From a virus: DNA of 37,399 nt. Below are positions 22,701-31,128 of this stretch, one piece after another. Position numbers and translations under genes: made by a program. Position 1 is the first letter of the stretch. Each line of letters begins with the position of its first letter. Location: positions 1 to 37,399 of IMG/VR virus record IMGVR_UViG_3300042298_004108; one strand, given 5' to 3'. The notes below the pieces were generated by a model, which worked only from the letters and a program-made list of their open reading frames with translations, did not search any database and was not told the origin of the DNA.

Positions 22701-25039
22701 TATCTAATTTCTTGATATGAACCTGTAAAAGGTCTATAATTACCTATATTAGCTCTAGTATCTGAGGGGAAATAAGAAGCATTTCCATTAATCCAGTCAA
22801 TAACATTAGTATTTACAGATGAAGAAGATATAAATCCTATAGTAGAACCATCCCACCCATCATATATGTTATTAGCAGCATATAAAGTAAAATTAGCAGG
22901 ACTGTTTGAAGTATCTACAGTAGCAGCTACTGACCACCAACCACCATCAAAGAAAGGTAAGTAAACACTAGCTGAAACTGCAGGAGAAGAACCAATTATT
23001 AATTTTAAAGTAGCAAATTCATTATAAGGGTTGGGAGCTGAACCACTAAATGAGCCTGAGGTAAGTCCTGAACCCGTGTATTCTAAAACAATTTTAGAGA
23101 GACTACCGTCATCTAAACTCCAAAGAGATTGGCTTCTAAAAGTTATAGCTGAATCTAAACCTGGGGTTTGGAATCTAAATTGTAAAGTAGCAGGAGTACT
23201 ATTAGTAGCATTCCAATTACTATTTAATTGCCACCCAGTATTAATCCAACCACTACCACTGGTAGCAAACTTATAGTCAAATTGATCGTACCAAAGGTCC
23301 CAATCGTTTGTGTTAATTTTATCTTTACCTCCAAATTCACTAATACGTAAAATAGTATCAGGGATACCGTAAACATTTATAAGAGCTCTTAAACCAGCTA
23401 ACGTACCTTTTTTCTTTAAAAGATATGGTAAGTTATTATACAAACGTTTGTAAATACGTTTGTTAACATCATCAATAGGAACAGCATCATTTGAAGCTGA
23501 AATAGCTGTATTTACGTACTCATATCCTGTAGGAGTAGGTAAAGAACTCGTCATAAAAGGATATGGGAATAAACTACCTGAAGCTGTAGTACCTATGAAT
23601 GCTGAGTAAAGATCAAAGTCACTATAATTGTTTTGGTAAAGTTTAACACCAAAATCTCTTAAAATTTGAGCAACTAAATCTTTGGATACACCATAATCTA
23701 AACGGTTATCAGCATCGTACTTATTTGTAATATCTTTAACATACACCCAAACATTATCATCAAAAAATTGACCTATCATATCAACAAAAACCATGTAACT
23801 TTCGTTTTGGGCGTCGTTTCTTATATATTCAGGTATAGCGTATTTTAAATAATTATTATTAAATTCATCATATTCTGTAGCATCTACTAAACTAGCAGTT
23901 ACCCAAGTTTGGGCAGCTGAAGATGAGTATGAAGCGTTTGAAAAAGGAGCTTTAGAATTTAATTTAGGATAAGTTGTTGAACCTGATTCAAAGTATAAGT
24001 AATATTCATACCCATCAAAATTGGTAATAGTACTATTTATAAAATTATTAAGTGAATTAATTTCTTGGGCAGATGAAGTAGCTGCTACTAAAGTATTTAA
24101 TGTATTTAAAGCTGTACTAGCTGATTGAATTAATGTTACTTTAGTAAAGAAATTTTCTACTCTTGAATATGCCGATGAAAAATTAACAAAATTTTCAAAA
24201 TTAGAGTAATCAATATTAATCTCAACACCGGGTTTATTAAAGTAACTGTTTACCTGATATTGGGATTGAGATACTGAGGCACTAGTATAACTTTGTAAAC
24301 TAGCAAATTCTGTAGAATTATTAAGTTGACTAGAAGCAGCTATATTAAAATTAGGACCACTAATAGGAATTCCTAAATTTTGTGGAGTAACTTGATCTAT
24401 ATATAGCAATTGATATGCTAGACTATCTGATATTTTATCGACTACCCATAATTGGTCTTTAAGACTTATATTATTAGGAAGAGGTTCATATAATTTAATT
24501 AATACTGTAGCTTCAGCTCCTACAACATCTAATAAAATGTTATTAGCTATAACTGTAAAATTATCTCCAAAATTAAGATAAAAATCTTCAAATTCAGACT
24601 GGTTATTTCTAAAATTTACATATTCTGTAACTGAAGAACTAATTTCGTTAAATGTTAATGTTGTGGAAGATAGTCTTAATTCAGTTCTATTGGGACTTAT
24701 TTCTTTAATATAGTAATAAACACTAGTAGAAGAACTAAGTAGAGTTTGATAAAAATTATATACTACATTAACAGTACCTTGATCAAATCCCGATAATGTA
24801 ACATCAATATTTGGATCAATATATAACTCATTATCTAATATGGAATAACCAGTAAAGGGGACTGAAGAATTTAAAATGTTATTATTTAAATCATATATGT
24901 AAAACTCAACGTAGTCCGTATTTGGATTAAATACAGATTCTGAAAGGTTAACATTAAGTAAGCTTATATCTGATTCCTGGTAAGTCTCAGTTGAGAATGT
25001 AACCGGATCTATAAGGAATATATCTATTAACTCAGCCAT
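19742..25039 (-). CDS. Giant baseplate/tail protein with gpI-like segment and lectin-like domain
   Basis: At 1765 residues this is the largest gene here. Residues about 1-450 are beta- and Ser-rich. Residues about 530-572 (L-P-Y-L-L-K-K-K-G-T-L-A-G-L-R-A-L-I-N, then Y-G-I-P-D-T-I-L-R) match the signature of P2 gpI-type tail proteins, which link baseplate and fibres. Residues about 600-790 look like a concanavalin/LamG-type jelly roll that may bind glycans. Residues about 985-1035 (L-I-K-F-F-D-N-S-L-F-K-M, then P-A-R-T-S) recur in phages of Bacteroidota. The C-terminal 700 residues are beta-rich. It probably occupies the place of T4 gp7 or gp10 in the wedge and adds adhesin parts. It lies two bases from the 181-residue gene. 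Confidence 0.88.
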   Translation of the reverse strand: MAELIDIFLIDPVTFSTETYQESDISLLNVNLSESVFNPNTDYVEFYIYDLNNNILNSSVPFTGYSILDNELYIDPNIDVTLSGFDQGTVNVVYNFYQTLLSSSTSVYYYIKEISPNRTELRLSSTTLTFNEISSSVTEYVNFRNNQSEFEDFYLNFGDNFTVIANNILLDVVGAEATVLIKLYEPLPNNISLKDQLWVVDKISDSLAYQLLYIDQVTPQNLGIPISGPNFNIAASSQLNNSTEFASLQSYTSASVSQSQYQVNSYFNKPGVEINIDYSNFENFVNFSSAYSRVENFFTKVTLIQSASTALNTLNTLVAATSSAQEINSLNNFINSTITNFDGYEYYLYFESGSTTYPKLNSKAPFSNASYSSSAAQTWVTASLVDATEYDEFNNNYLKYAIPEYIRNDAQNESYMVFVDMIGQFFDDNVWVYVKDITNKYDADNRLDYGVSKDLVAQILRDFGVKLYQNNYSDFDLYSAFIGTTASGSLFPYPFMTSSLPTPTGYEYVNTAISASNDAVPIDDVNKRIYKRLYNNLPYLLKKKGTLAGLRALINVYGIPDTILRISEFGGKDKINTNDWDLWYDQFDYKFATSGSGWINTGWQLNSNWNATNSTPATLQFRFQTPGLDSAITFRSQSLWSLDDGSLSKIVLEYTGSGLTSGSFSGSAPNPYNEFATLKLIIGSSPAVSASVYLPFFDGGWWSVAATVDTSNSPANFTLYAANNIYDGWDGSTIGFISSSSVNTNVIDWINGNASYFPSDTRANIGNYRPFTGSYQEIRYFTSSLSVDVFKDYVMNPQSIEGNGINSGSLQLAFRAPLGGELYTGSVSIHPKVTGSWIATSSFASNSNFGINSGSFNTNRGTIYYDSFPAGIKNRNTDKIKRYETILAPSEYGDNTQQDLPDSNVLSSQISVQQSSFISESYTNNINYLEVAFSPQNEINDDIINSIGFFDYGDYIGDPRLIPSRNVEYPSLVQLRDQYFLKYIKNYDLTDFVRLIKFFDNSLFKMVKDYVPARTSIATGIVIKQHMLERQKYPLPQATIETPQGAYSSSASLTTPILFQDLTLTGSIGQVPELLDGQRIYRASTDFESFPLEQFTGSDGGTLPNLITNFNEDFGFTVNQVVNVTQSWDGINVTPFKLIPFTDSTAQEFINGEFSGSSIVATDGELNPGCDPFKVAPTTLITYNISSSFLPTFQGFVNQQQLVQGAGEIHIWWEQSTDDRRDYSPGYVDYIYSPAAITISKTSANGLDLDNYIPSVLNYIFQTGYTSGDVTLSGWTPSFFPSYNLGNLELDITTIQEYPTSFSGTGYYLIQLVPNSYNVTVLTDNPAGTVAIANKSNVLTVLEPFVPTSFENSDCNAVYGNAVLARVNDTFMDVDYPDSATIPINQQAILNGNATPSTVQTFNYNARRSTLPRYIGSRNSDEQGTNDPGYYYGSVNPDIDSPFYPAQDRSNTLLEFNGGGGSYPEIEKGGAVFVTQMIGTTGPDNVFYTKQKDQGYTDILNYDYRGYDFENLVIVNQYEGSNATMPPSASQIILTDASIPATSSFIVPSTSNVVGTGSIVFNTSDQYIIWNKVSAGTSAIYSVALNSNGAECTGSQVATNTMLNELYSGSVSGSEYYISLYQSLGDTASGTLNQVLNWPIKITGVNIGSGITYLAAGIKEADFRTYSINNDKVGGNQNVGQPGNVSGVSFGALIWAADKSKRAIVTQAPQVTNFSGIGKGCLSKPDNTVLVQQNQEYISRRFGNDPNPNVPLFQTEEKPQSAPKS

Positions 25040-25041
25040 AA

Positions 25042-25587
25042 TTAGTTATTATTTCGTCTTTCTTGTCTTATTCTTCTACGATTTTCTCTTCTTTCTGCTC
25101 TTTGACTTTGCCTTAATGATTTTGGATCTACTGTTGAGTTAGGATCTAAAGCTGCATTAGATATATCAGGGCTTTCAAATGAAGGGAGTGTAGGTAATGG
25201 TGGAAGTGTAAGTTGGGGTAAATTTAACCCCGAAGTTTGTAAAGTTTGTGATATAAGTTGAGCGGGTTGAGTTTGTAATTCGATTAGTTGTCTTCTTAAT
25301 TGAGTAATTTCTTGTTGAAGAAGAACAATTTCATCATTTACTACAGCAGAACCAATATATGCTTGACTTGTTTTTATAAGATACTCATGAGAATTAATTT
25401 CTCCAAATTTAGGTATTTCAAAAAATAACTGCTCGTAATTTTGAAAAAATTCATCTATAGTAGGAACATTTAAAACCTCATCTATTATAGGAGTTGGAGG
25501 CACCAATTGAGTAAAAGAAGTATCAATAACCTCTTGATATTGGATTTTTGAGGTAAAGTTTTCTTTAACTAAAGTAACTTTTTCCAT
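25042..25587 (-). CDS. Tail-module protein with coiled coil and Arg-rich tail
   Basis: The 181-residue protein has a globular N-terminal part (1-80), a coiled-coil segment (about 85-110: I-V-L-L-Q-Q-E-I-T-Q-L-R-R-Q-L), a Pro/Leu repeat (S-G-L-N-L-P-Q-L-T-L-P-P-L-P) and a terminal R-R-E-N-R-R-R-I-R-Q-E-R-R stretch. The G-L-N-L-P-x-L motif is also present in the 442-residue protein of the same module. It is coupled to the upstream gene by TAATG. A small baseplate or wedge-linking protein is likely from context; no family is recognised. Confidence 0.83.
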   Translation of the reverse strand: MEKVTLVKENFTSKIQYQEVIDTSFTQLVPPTPIIDEVLNVPTIDEFFQNYEQLFFEIPKFGEINSHEYLIKTSQAYIGSAVVNDEIVLLQQEITQLRRQLIELQTQPAQLISQTLQTSGLNLPQLTLPPLPTLPSFESPDISNAALDPNSTVDPKSLRQSQRAERRENRRRIRQERRNNN

Positions 25588-26750
25588 TATCCGTTAACTA
25601 CTTTAAAATAGTATTTGTCGTCGTAAACTGTTGTACTACCCCCAGCTGTTACTTGAACTAAAACTTTATAATATCTTTCGGGTTCTAAACCATTCATGTA
25701 AATATCAAAATAACTTGAAGTAGTATCAGCACTAATTTTAGTGTATTCTGAAAATTCAATTACGTACTCGTTAGTATCTAAATCTTTTACAGCATAAAAA
25801 GATGAACCTGAGGGTAAATAGTGTTGTATTGTATATAAAGAAGATGTAGTCCATACTACAGGAGGGTACATCTGAGTAACATTTAATCTAAATCTATTAA
25901 TACTTTCAGGGAAGAAAGTACCAGGATTTTCCGCTAATGAAATTTTAAGATTAGGTTGGCTTAATACCTCAATACCAGATGAACCGGTTTCCCATACAAA
26001 ATCATTCCATCTAATTTCAAGTTGTGGAGGATAAATTGTATTAGTATCAACACTGTAATATTGCATTACAGGTTGAACTAATTTATTTGGGTTAAATTCA
26101 ATATTATTTTCCCACTTAATTAAAAATCCTTGGTTAGGGATATTGCTACCTGTTATCCCTATTGAGTGAGAGTACCAAGTTGTTACAATATCAGTTACTT
26201 TTACATTTATATCTTTTACAGTTCTAACATCAAAAGATTCAGTAACTAGTGTATAATTAACTCCATTTGAACTAGTATACCAAGCACCACCCCCAGGAAC
26301 TGCAAAGGTTGCATTAAAAGAGCCAGTTGAGTATGTTAAAGTATTAATTGGCCAGGCATTACCCTCAGCAAAAAATGGAGATTCCCAACAAGCACCATCT
26401 GTGGTTAAGGGTTGATCTAAATAAGTACCAGTACCATTATTCCAAGTTGAGCCTGTAGGGGAAACAGCAGCAGGCCATACTTCTATAATCGAATCTTCTA
26501 CTATTCCTTGTGCTGTAGCTATAAATAGTTTTAAATAGGCATCCCATTGAGAACCGGATACTAAACCATTTAAAGTTTCAGCAATTTCGCTATTAACAAA
26601 CTTCACAAGTGATCTAGCAACTTGTGGTGAAGTATTCATAGCAAAATTAAGATTAGAAATCTGTAGAATAGGGTCAATGCCCGTATTCATTTTAGGATAC
26701 TGTGAATATAATGTAGTATCTTTGTATGGGAAAAGTTTATATACTGCCAT
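25587..26750 (-). CDS. Beta-rich tail-module structural protein
   Basis: The 387-residue protein starts K-L-F-P-Y-K-D-T-T-L-Y-S and continues with a jelly-roll-like pattern (R-S-L-V-K-F, W-D-A-Y-L-K-L-F-I-A-T, D-S-I-I-E-V-W-P). This resembles the DNRLRE/CBM96-type domain found in surface and fibre proteins, a weak match made by eye. The C-terminal 100 residues look like a fibronectin-type strand pattern ending in Y-Y-F-K-V-V-N-G. It lies between the gp6-like gene and the giant baseplate gene, so a baseplate component or fibre-attachment protein is likely. Each end abuts a neighbour. Confidence 0.84.
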   Translation of the reverse strand: MAVYKLFPYKDTTLYSQYPKMNTGIDPILQISNLNFAMNTSPQVARSLVKFVNSEIAETLNGLVSGSQWDAYLKLFIATAQGIVEDSIIEVWPAAVSPTGSTWNNGTGTYLDQPLTTDGACWESPFFAEGNAWPINTLTYSTGSFNATFAVPGGGAWYTSSNGVNYTLVTESFDVRTVKDINVKVTDIVTTWYSHSIGITGSNIPNQGFLIKWENNIEFNPNKLVQPVMQYYSVDTNTIYPPQLEIRWNDFVWETGSSGIEVLSQPNLKISLAENPGTFFPESINRFRLNVTQMYPPVVWTTSSLYTIQHYLPSGSSFYAVKDLDTNEYVIEFSEYTKISADTTSSYFDIYMNGLEPERYYKVLVQVTAGGSTTVYDDKYYFKVVNG

Positions 26751-26751
26751 T

Positions 26752-27111
26752 TTATCTATAAAAATCAGATGCTCTAGATGCTAAAATACTACCTTGACCC
26801 TCTACAGTGCTTAGTTGGTCTTGGTATGTAAATCTTGGGCTATAAGGTTGAGAAGATTGAACTTGAATTACGTTAGATCCTATACGAGTTGTATAAGCAG
26901 GTGCTTTAGGAGGTGCTAAACCAGGTGAACTGTAAGAGGGATTTTCAACATCTAAACCGGTTACATCAAATGAATCTACTAAAGCACTATTATTGACATT
27001 TAGTCCTATACCTAAATTTTCATTTCCTCTTTGACCAATTTGGTTTCCTGAAGGTGGGTAAAAAGCTAACCTCCAACTAGCTGAGTTGTATAAATCTAAT
27101 AATCCGGCCAT
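26752..27111 (-). CDS. Small tail-module protein, unknown
   Basis: The 119-residue protein is Pro/Ser/Gly/Tyr-rich and low in charge. Its opening M-A-G-L-L-D-L-Y-N-S-A-S-W-R and the middle P-G-L-A-P-P-K-A-P-A-Y-T-T-R suggest an extended polypeptide that wraps other subunits rather than a globular enzyme. It lies between the gp6-like wedge gene (10-base gap) and the 387-residue structural gene (1-base gap). A minor baseplate protein is the best guess from context. Confidence 0.8.
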   Translation of the reverse strand: MAGLLDLYNSASWRLAFYPPSGNQIGQRGNENLGIGLNVNNSALVDSFDVTGLDVENPSYSSPGLAPPKAPAYTTRIGSNVIQVQSSQPYSPRFTYQDQLSTVEGQGSILASRASDFYR

Positions 27112-27121
27112 AATTTATTTT

Positions 27122-28981
27122 TTAAAAGTTTACTACTCTACCTACTATATCTGTGTTAGGATATTTTACTTCAAATATCATAGGATCAATTGAAGGGTAA
27201 ATTGTATTGTTTTGAGTTGCTCCTTGAACATCATAAGCATATTGAGAATATCCTAAAGCTATTCCTACTTTATTATTAATTGTAACTGAGGCTACAGTTT
27301 GTACTCCTTCAATAGCATCAAGTAATAAATTAATTTCTTTAAGAAGAATAGGTTCATTAATTTGCCAATTATCTAAGGAAAAATATTGTTGAGTGGCTAA
27401 AATACAATTACGTAAAATTTCATTACTGTTAAAGTTTGGTCTAACTGTTATTTCAAATTCAACTCCAATATTAATTATAAATCCATCTTTAATATTAATT
27501 GAATCACCAATTATTCTGTATTGAGATAGATAAGTAGCTAAATTTTGTTTTAATGCTGGTGATGCTGTAGTTAAATTACCATTAACATCAAAAGTTAAAA
27601 CGTATAAATCTATTGTGCTTGGTGTTTCACCTGGGGTATCACTAGCAGCTTTAGCTTTAGTAACATATGCTTTAGCAATAGTACCAAATTCAGAAGGTAA
27701 ACTTAAAGCTCTAACTAAATAATCATCTTGTGTTACGTTACGTAATTGAGAATTAAAATTAGCTAAAGTATTCTGTCTAATTTCTTCAGTTGTATCTCCA
27801 TCTCCACCACCAGAAGCAGCTATAGGGTTATTAATAGCTACAGAATTAAATACATAATTACCATCAATAGTGCTAGCTAAACTAAAATTGTTAAATGTAG
27901 CAGTGTTTATAGGTAATACTGTTAAATTATTAGCAGGTATGTTTGAAGTAACTCCCCCTCCAGTTAAATATCTAACTATTAAATCGTTAGAAGGAGCAAT
28001 ACCGTAAGTATCGTTAAACATAAAGTTTTGAGGAGAAAATGCTGTTGTAAGCTTATTAATCTCAAATGGTAATCCTAGACCAACGTTATCAGCATTAGGT
28101 GTGATTAATTCCGCGGTATCGTTCGGAGATCCGGCGCCAAATTGAACTTGCAACGAACCACTACCTATAAAACGAGTAGCGTATCTTGTGGGTACACCTT
28201 GTAATCTAAGTAAATTAGGAGCATCTTGATCTAAATAAAGATTTGGATCATTTGGGTTTGTGTTAGCTACGGATATGAATACAGATTCGTCAGCTAAATG
28301 CGGAACTTCATACCATTTTTCACCTGTAACCGAATCTACTATATCTAAAATTCCTATGATATTAATATCATTAATGATACGAGTAGCAAATTCTTCGGGT
28401 TGTGAAAATGTAAATGTAGTGGTTTTAATGTTTCCTGAAATAGCTTTTCTACTTTTTTTAAGTAAGAAATAATTAACTACACCTCCAGCTTGTTGGTATA
28501 TAGATACAATAGTAGGATCTAAAGAAGATGAAACTGCAAAATTTACAGGATCTTCAATAATAAAATTAATGTTACTATTATTCTGTGATTGAACTTGTGT
28601 ATTAGCTGGGATAGTTAAAGCGTAATCGTAATCTGGGAATTGTTGGGGTCCAATGTATTTAGCAGGTACTTGTTGATAAAAATCAATATTAGTAGTTGCG
28701 GTAGCTGTTATTCTAGGTTTATAACCAAACATATAAGCTAAATCATACAGATTACTGGTTTCTCTAGCATATTGGATAAAGGTTTCTTGGAATTGATTAT
28801 CTTGGTAAAAAGATAAAACATCACCTACATAGGCAGCCATTTCCATAAACATCATACCTGGGGATGCTTCTGTAAAGTCGTTATATGTGTTTGGGAAATA
28901 TGTACGAGAATAATCAATTAGAGCTTGTCTAAGAGTAGAAAAGTCTCTATTAATATATTTTATGTTACGAGTAACTGCCAT
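27122..28981 (-). CDS. gp6: Baseplate wedge protein, T4 gp6-like
   Basis: The 619-residue protein begins R-N-I-K-Y-I-N-R-D-F-S-T-L-R-Q-A-L, followed by E-A-S-P-G-M-M-F-M-E-M-A-A-Y-V-G-D-V-L (38-56), the hallmark start of T4 gp6-type and P2 gpJ-type wedge proteins. The later region with E-E-I-R-Q-N-T-L-A-N-F, L-R-N-V-T-Q-D-D-Y and A-L-S-L-P-S-E-F-G is the conserved gpJ-like core. T4 gp6 is 660 residues. In the virion it forms the inner ring of the baseplate together with gp25, whose gene lies just upstream, as expected. Confidence 0.93.
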   Translation of the reverse strand: MAVTRNIKYINRDFSTLRQALIDYSRTYFPNTYNDFTEASPGMMFMEMAAYVGDVLSFYQDNQFQETFIQYARETSNLYDLAYMFGYKPRITATATTNIDFYQQVPAKYIGPQQFPDYDYALTIPANTQVQSQNNSNINFIIEDPVNFAVSSSLDPTIVSIYQQAGGVVNYFLLKKSRKAISGNIKTTTFTFSQPEEFATRIINDINIIGILDIVDSVTGEKWYEVPHLADESVFISVANTNPNDPNLYLDQDAPNLLRLQGVPTRYATRFIGSGSLQVQFGAGSPNDTAELITPNADNVGLGLPFEINKLTTAFSPQNFMFNDTYGIAPSNDLIVRYLTGGGVTSNIPANNLTVLPINTATFNNFSLASTIDGNYVFNSVAINNPIAASGGGDGDTTEEIRQNTLANFNSQLRNVTQDDYLVRALSLPSEFGTIAKAYVTKAKAASDTPGETPSTIDLYVLTFDVNGNLTTASPALKQNLATYLSQYRIIGDSINIKDGFIINIGVEFEITVRPNFNSNEILRNCILATQQYFSLDNWQINEPILLKEINLLLDAIEGVQTVASVTINNKVGIALGYSQYAYDVQGATQNNTIYPSIDPMIFEVKYPNTDIVGRVVNF

Positions 28982-28982
28982 T

Positions 28983-29387
28983 TTATAAGTTTAATGTTAA
29001 TTCTCCAGAGATTGTAGTATTAATAACGTTGTAAAATATCTGAACTGTAATTATATTATAGTCTGGTTGTGATAATACATCCAATCTTTGAACATTTACT
29101 GTGGGAAAATTTTGAGCAAGTTTATTTTGTATATCTTGCTTTATACCCTCTAAGTTATCATTAGAAATCTGATCAAAAATATATTGACGTAAATTTCCAC
29201 CATAAGTTGGGTTTAGAGGTCTTTCACCAGTATTGGTTAAAAAATAATCTATTAAATTAGCTTTTACAGCTTCACCAGTAGTGTACGTAGATTTAAAACA
29301 AGCAGGGCCATTAAAAGGTAACGCTACCCCTACCGCTCTACCTGGGCGGAAATCAATTGGTGGGATTTGTTGAGCGTTATATGGCAT
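28983..29387 (-). CDS. gp25: Baseplate wedge protein, T4 gp25-like
   Basis: At 134 residues it has nearly the same length as T4 gp25 (132). The conserved strand-helix G-E-R-P-L-N-P-T-Y-G-G (54-64), followed by L-R-Q-Y-I-F-D, carries the E-P-R-like motif of the gp25/lysozyme-like wedge family that also occurs in type VI secretion baseplates. The C-terminal strands (N-I-I-T-V-Q-I-F-Y-N-V) complete the fold. It binds the sheath initiator end of the baseplate and pairs with gp6. It is coupled to the upstream 131-residue gene by TAATG and ends one base before the gp6-like start. Confidence 0.93.
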   Translation of the reverse strand: MPYNAQQIPPIDFRPGRAVGVALPFNGPACFKSTYTTGEAVKANLIDYFLTNTGERPLNPTYGGNLRQYIFDQISNDNLEGIKQDIQNKLAQNFPTVNVQRLDVLSQPDYNIITVQIFYNVINTTISGELTLNL

Positions 29388-29782
29388 TACTTTTTATTCA
29401 TCAAATCCATAATCATGCCTAATCCTACATTTCCTTCTGGGAGTTTAGTTCCATCTCCCATAGTGTTCATACCAGGAGCTACTTGAAGAGTATTAGCATC
29501 AGTTCCCATACTTCTAGCATCTGAAGAGTTAAATGACATAGTTTTCATCTCGTTTAACATGTCAGTATACATTGCTCTTTTTTCAGCATATGATGTATTA
29601 CTGGGTTGGGGTGTTACTGGGGTACCTGTATTAACTACCCCATATCCAATTCCTCCTATAGGAGATTCAATGATTGGGGCTTTAGGTGCACGAACTGCTT
29701 CCAAAAGGATGTTTTTTAATTCCTCTTGGATAGCTTCTCTTACGGCTTCTTTAATTAAGTTTTTTAATTCCGCGGTTTTCAT
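29387..29782 (-). CDS. Protein with MKxxEL N-terminus inside the baseplate operon
   Basis: The 131-residue protein starts MKTAELKNLIKEAVREAIQE, then L-K-N-I-L-L-E-A (a possible cleavage site after E28) and I-I-E-S (E39). The rest is Gly/Met/Thr-rich, low in secondary structure, with short repeats of the type S-M-G-T-D and T-M-G-D-G. The long amphipathic N-terminal helix with the same opening as proteins in block 5 is notable because this gene lies between spike and gp25 genes. The ATATTTATA motif lies 4 nt from the ATG. Function unknown. Confidence 0.82.
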   Translation of the reverse strand: MKTAELKNLIKEAVREAIQEELKNILLEAVRAPKAPIIESPIGGIGYGVVNTGTPVTPQPSNTSYAEKRAMYTDMLNEMKTMSFNSSDARSMGTDANTLQVAPGMNTMGDGTKLPEGNVGLGMIMDLMNKK

Positions 29783-29786
29783 ATAT

Positions 29787-29795
29787 TATAAATAT
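29787..29795 (-). promoter_or_regulatory. Stranded ATATTTATA motif, 4 nt from ATG
   Basis: ATATTTATA on the coding strand, then four bases (ATAT), then the ATG at 29782. It lies four bases after the upstream stop and would drive the gp25-gp6 group. Confidence 0.55.
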
Positions 29796-29799
29796 TGAT

Positions 29800-31128
29800 T
29801 TAATAAGCTTTTAAATTGTCTCGGTCAATTATTAATTTGAGTTCTTCAATAAGAACTTGAGGATCTGAGGCAAATGATAATTCTGTAGATATTAGAATTA
29901 TACCATCTGCATTTTTACCTACTGCTCTGTTTCTATTAACAGTATCAGTATAAGGGAAGGTTTCAATTTCTAATCTAAAACCTTTATAAGTGTTTCCATC
30001 TGCTATAACTTGGTTAGCAGTATTGGACAATACGCTATCTGAAAATTTAACTAAACTATTTTCTAATTCAGGGTTACAAGTTGTTATTAACTGATCAAAC
30101 GCCCCCAATATTGCTATAAGTTTAGTTAATAAATTAGAAAACATATTTACAGGGACTGAAATGTTAGATACGGGGGCTTGAAGTTTTGGGAGACGAGCTT
30201 CCCCATTAAAATCAAATTTTAAAGATTCATTTATAGTATCTATATCTTTAGCTACTGAAACTACAGAACCAGGAATTAATGGAATTACTTTAATAGCTTG
30301 ATTAATTACAAAACTAGTTAAAGTTAGTACTTCAGAAGTTTGTTGTAAAAAGTTAGCTAAATCTCCAGAAATAGTAACTGTTCCTTTAATATTATTAACT
30401 GTAGTTTGTTGGTTATTTAAAAAATTAACTAAACTATTTCTTTTATTTAAAATAGATTGTAATGTAGCTGGGGTTGGGCATGCTAATTGTTTTAAATTAT
30501 CTAAATCTTCAGTCGATAAATTTTGAGGATCAGGTAAACCAAGAGCTGCTGCTTTAGCTTTAGCATTATCTAATAGTTTTTGTTTAGTTTCTTCAAATTT
30601 TTCTATTCCAGCCTCTCGAATCATATTAAATATAAGAGGTAAAGAAATTTTTAAAGTAGTTTTAATTAAACGAGTTAAAAAATTAGGTAATTTTTGAATA
30701 CCTTTAGGTTTTTGATCTTCAGGTATTTCTTGTTCTAATTGTTGAACATCTTCTTTAACTAAATCAATTTTTTCTTTCTTTTCAGCTTTTTTAGCTTTTT
30801 GTTGTTCCCTATATTGCTTTAATTTTTTAGGTGATTTTTTAGCTTCACTGTTTACTCTTTCGCGTTTGGCTTGTTGTCTAACTAAACGTTTCCACTCTAA
30901 AAACTGAAGTTCATTCCATTGGATTGGGGGTAGAATGTTAAGTTTATTTTCAATATCCCCAATTTTAATAAAAAATGTGTTTACTTCTTCTTGAGTTGGG
31001 AGAGGTAATTCAGGTAAGTTAAGACCAGCTGCTTCTAATACAATATCAGAAAAAGATTGACTTGCAACTGTTTCTAATGTTGTAAGTGTATCTTTTGTTT
31101 GTTGTAATCTTTGTAAAAAGCTAGCCAT
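29800..31128 (-). CDS. Helical tail-module protein with Lys-rich coiled coil
   Basis: The 442-residue protein has a leading helix (1-35) ending I-V-L-E-A-A-G-L-N-L-P-E-L-P-L-P, the motif shared with the 181-residue tail gene. A basic coiled-coil stretch follows (about 95-150: K-Q-Y-R-E-Q-Q-K-A-K-K-A-E-K-K-E-K). Then comes a hydrophobic segment (about 165-185: L-P-N-F-L-T-R-L-I-K-T-T-L-K-I-S-L-P), helices, and a C-terminal alpha/beta domain with Y-K-G-F-R-L-E-I-E-T-F-P. It lies between spike and gp25 genes. A baseplate hub or tail-completion component is inferred; no family is assigned. Confidence 0.83.
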   Translation of the reverse strand: MASFLQRLQQTKDTLTTLETVASQSFSDIVLEAAGLNLPELPLPTQEEVNTFFIKIGDIENKLNILPPIQWNELQFLEWKRLVRQQAKRERVNSEAKKSPKKLKQYREQQKAKKAEKKEKIDLVKEDVQQLEQEIPEDQKPKGIQKLPNFLTRLIKTTLKISLPLIFNMIREAGIEKFEETKQKLLDNAKAKAAALGLPDPQNLSTEDLDNLKQLACPTPATLQSILNKRNSLVNFLNNQQTTVNNIKGTVTISGDLANFLQQTSEVLTLTSFVINQAIKVIPLIPGSVVSVAKDIDTINESLKFDFNGEARLPKLQAPVSNISVPVNMFSNLLTKLIAILGAFDQLITTCNPELENSLVKFSDSVLSNTANQVIADGNTYKGFRLEIETFPYTDTVNRNRAVGKNADGIILISTELSFASDPQVLIEELKLIIDRDNLKAY

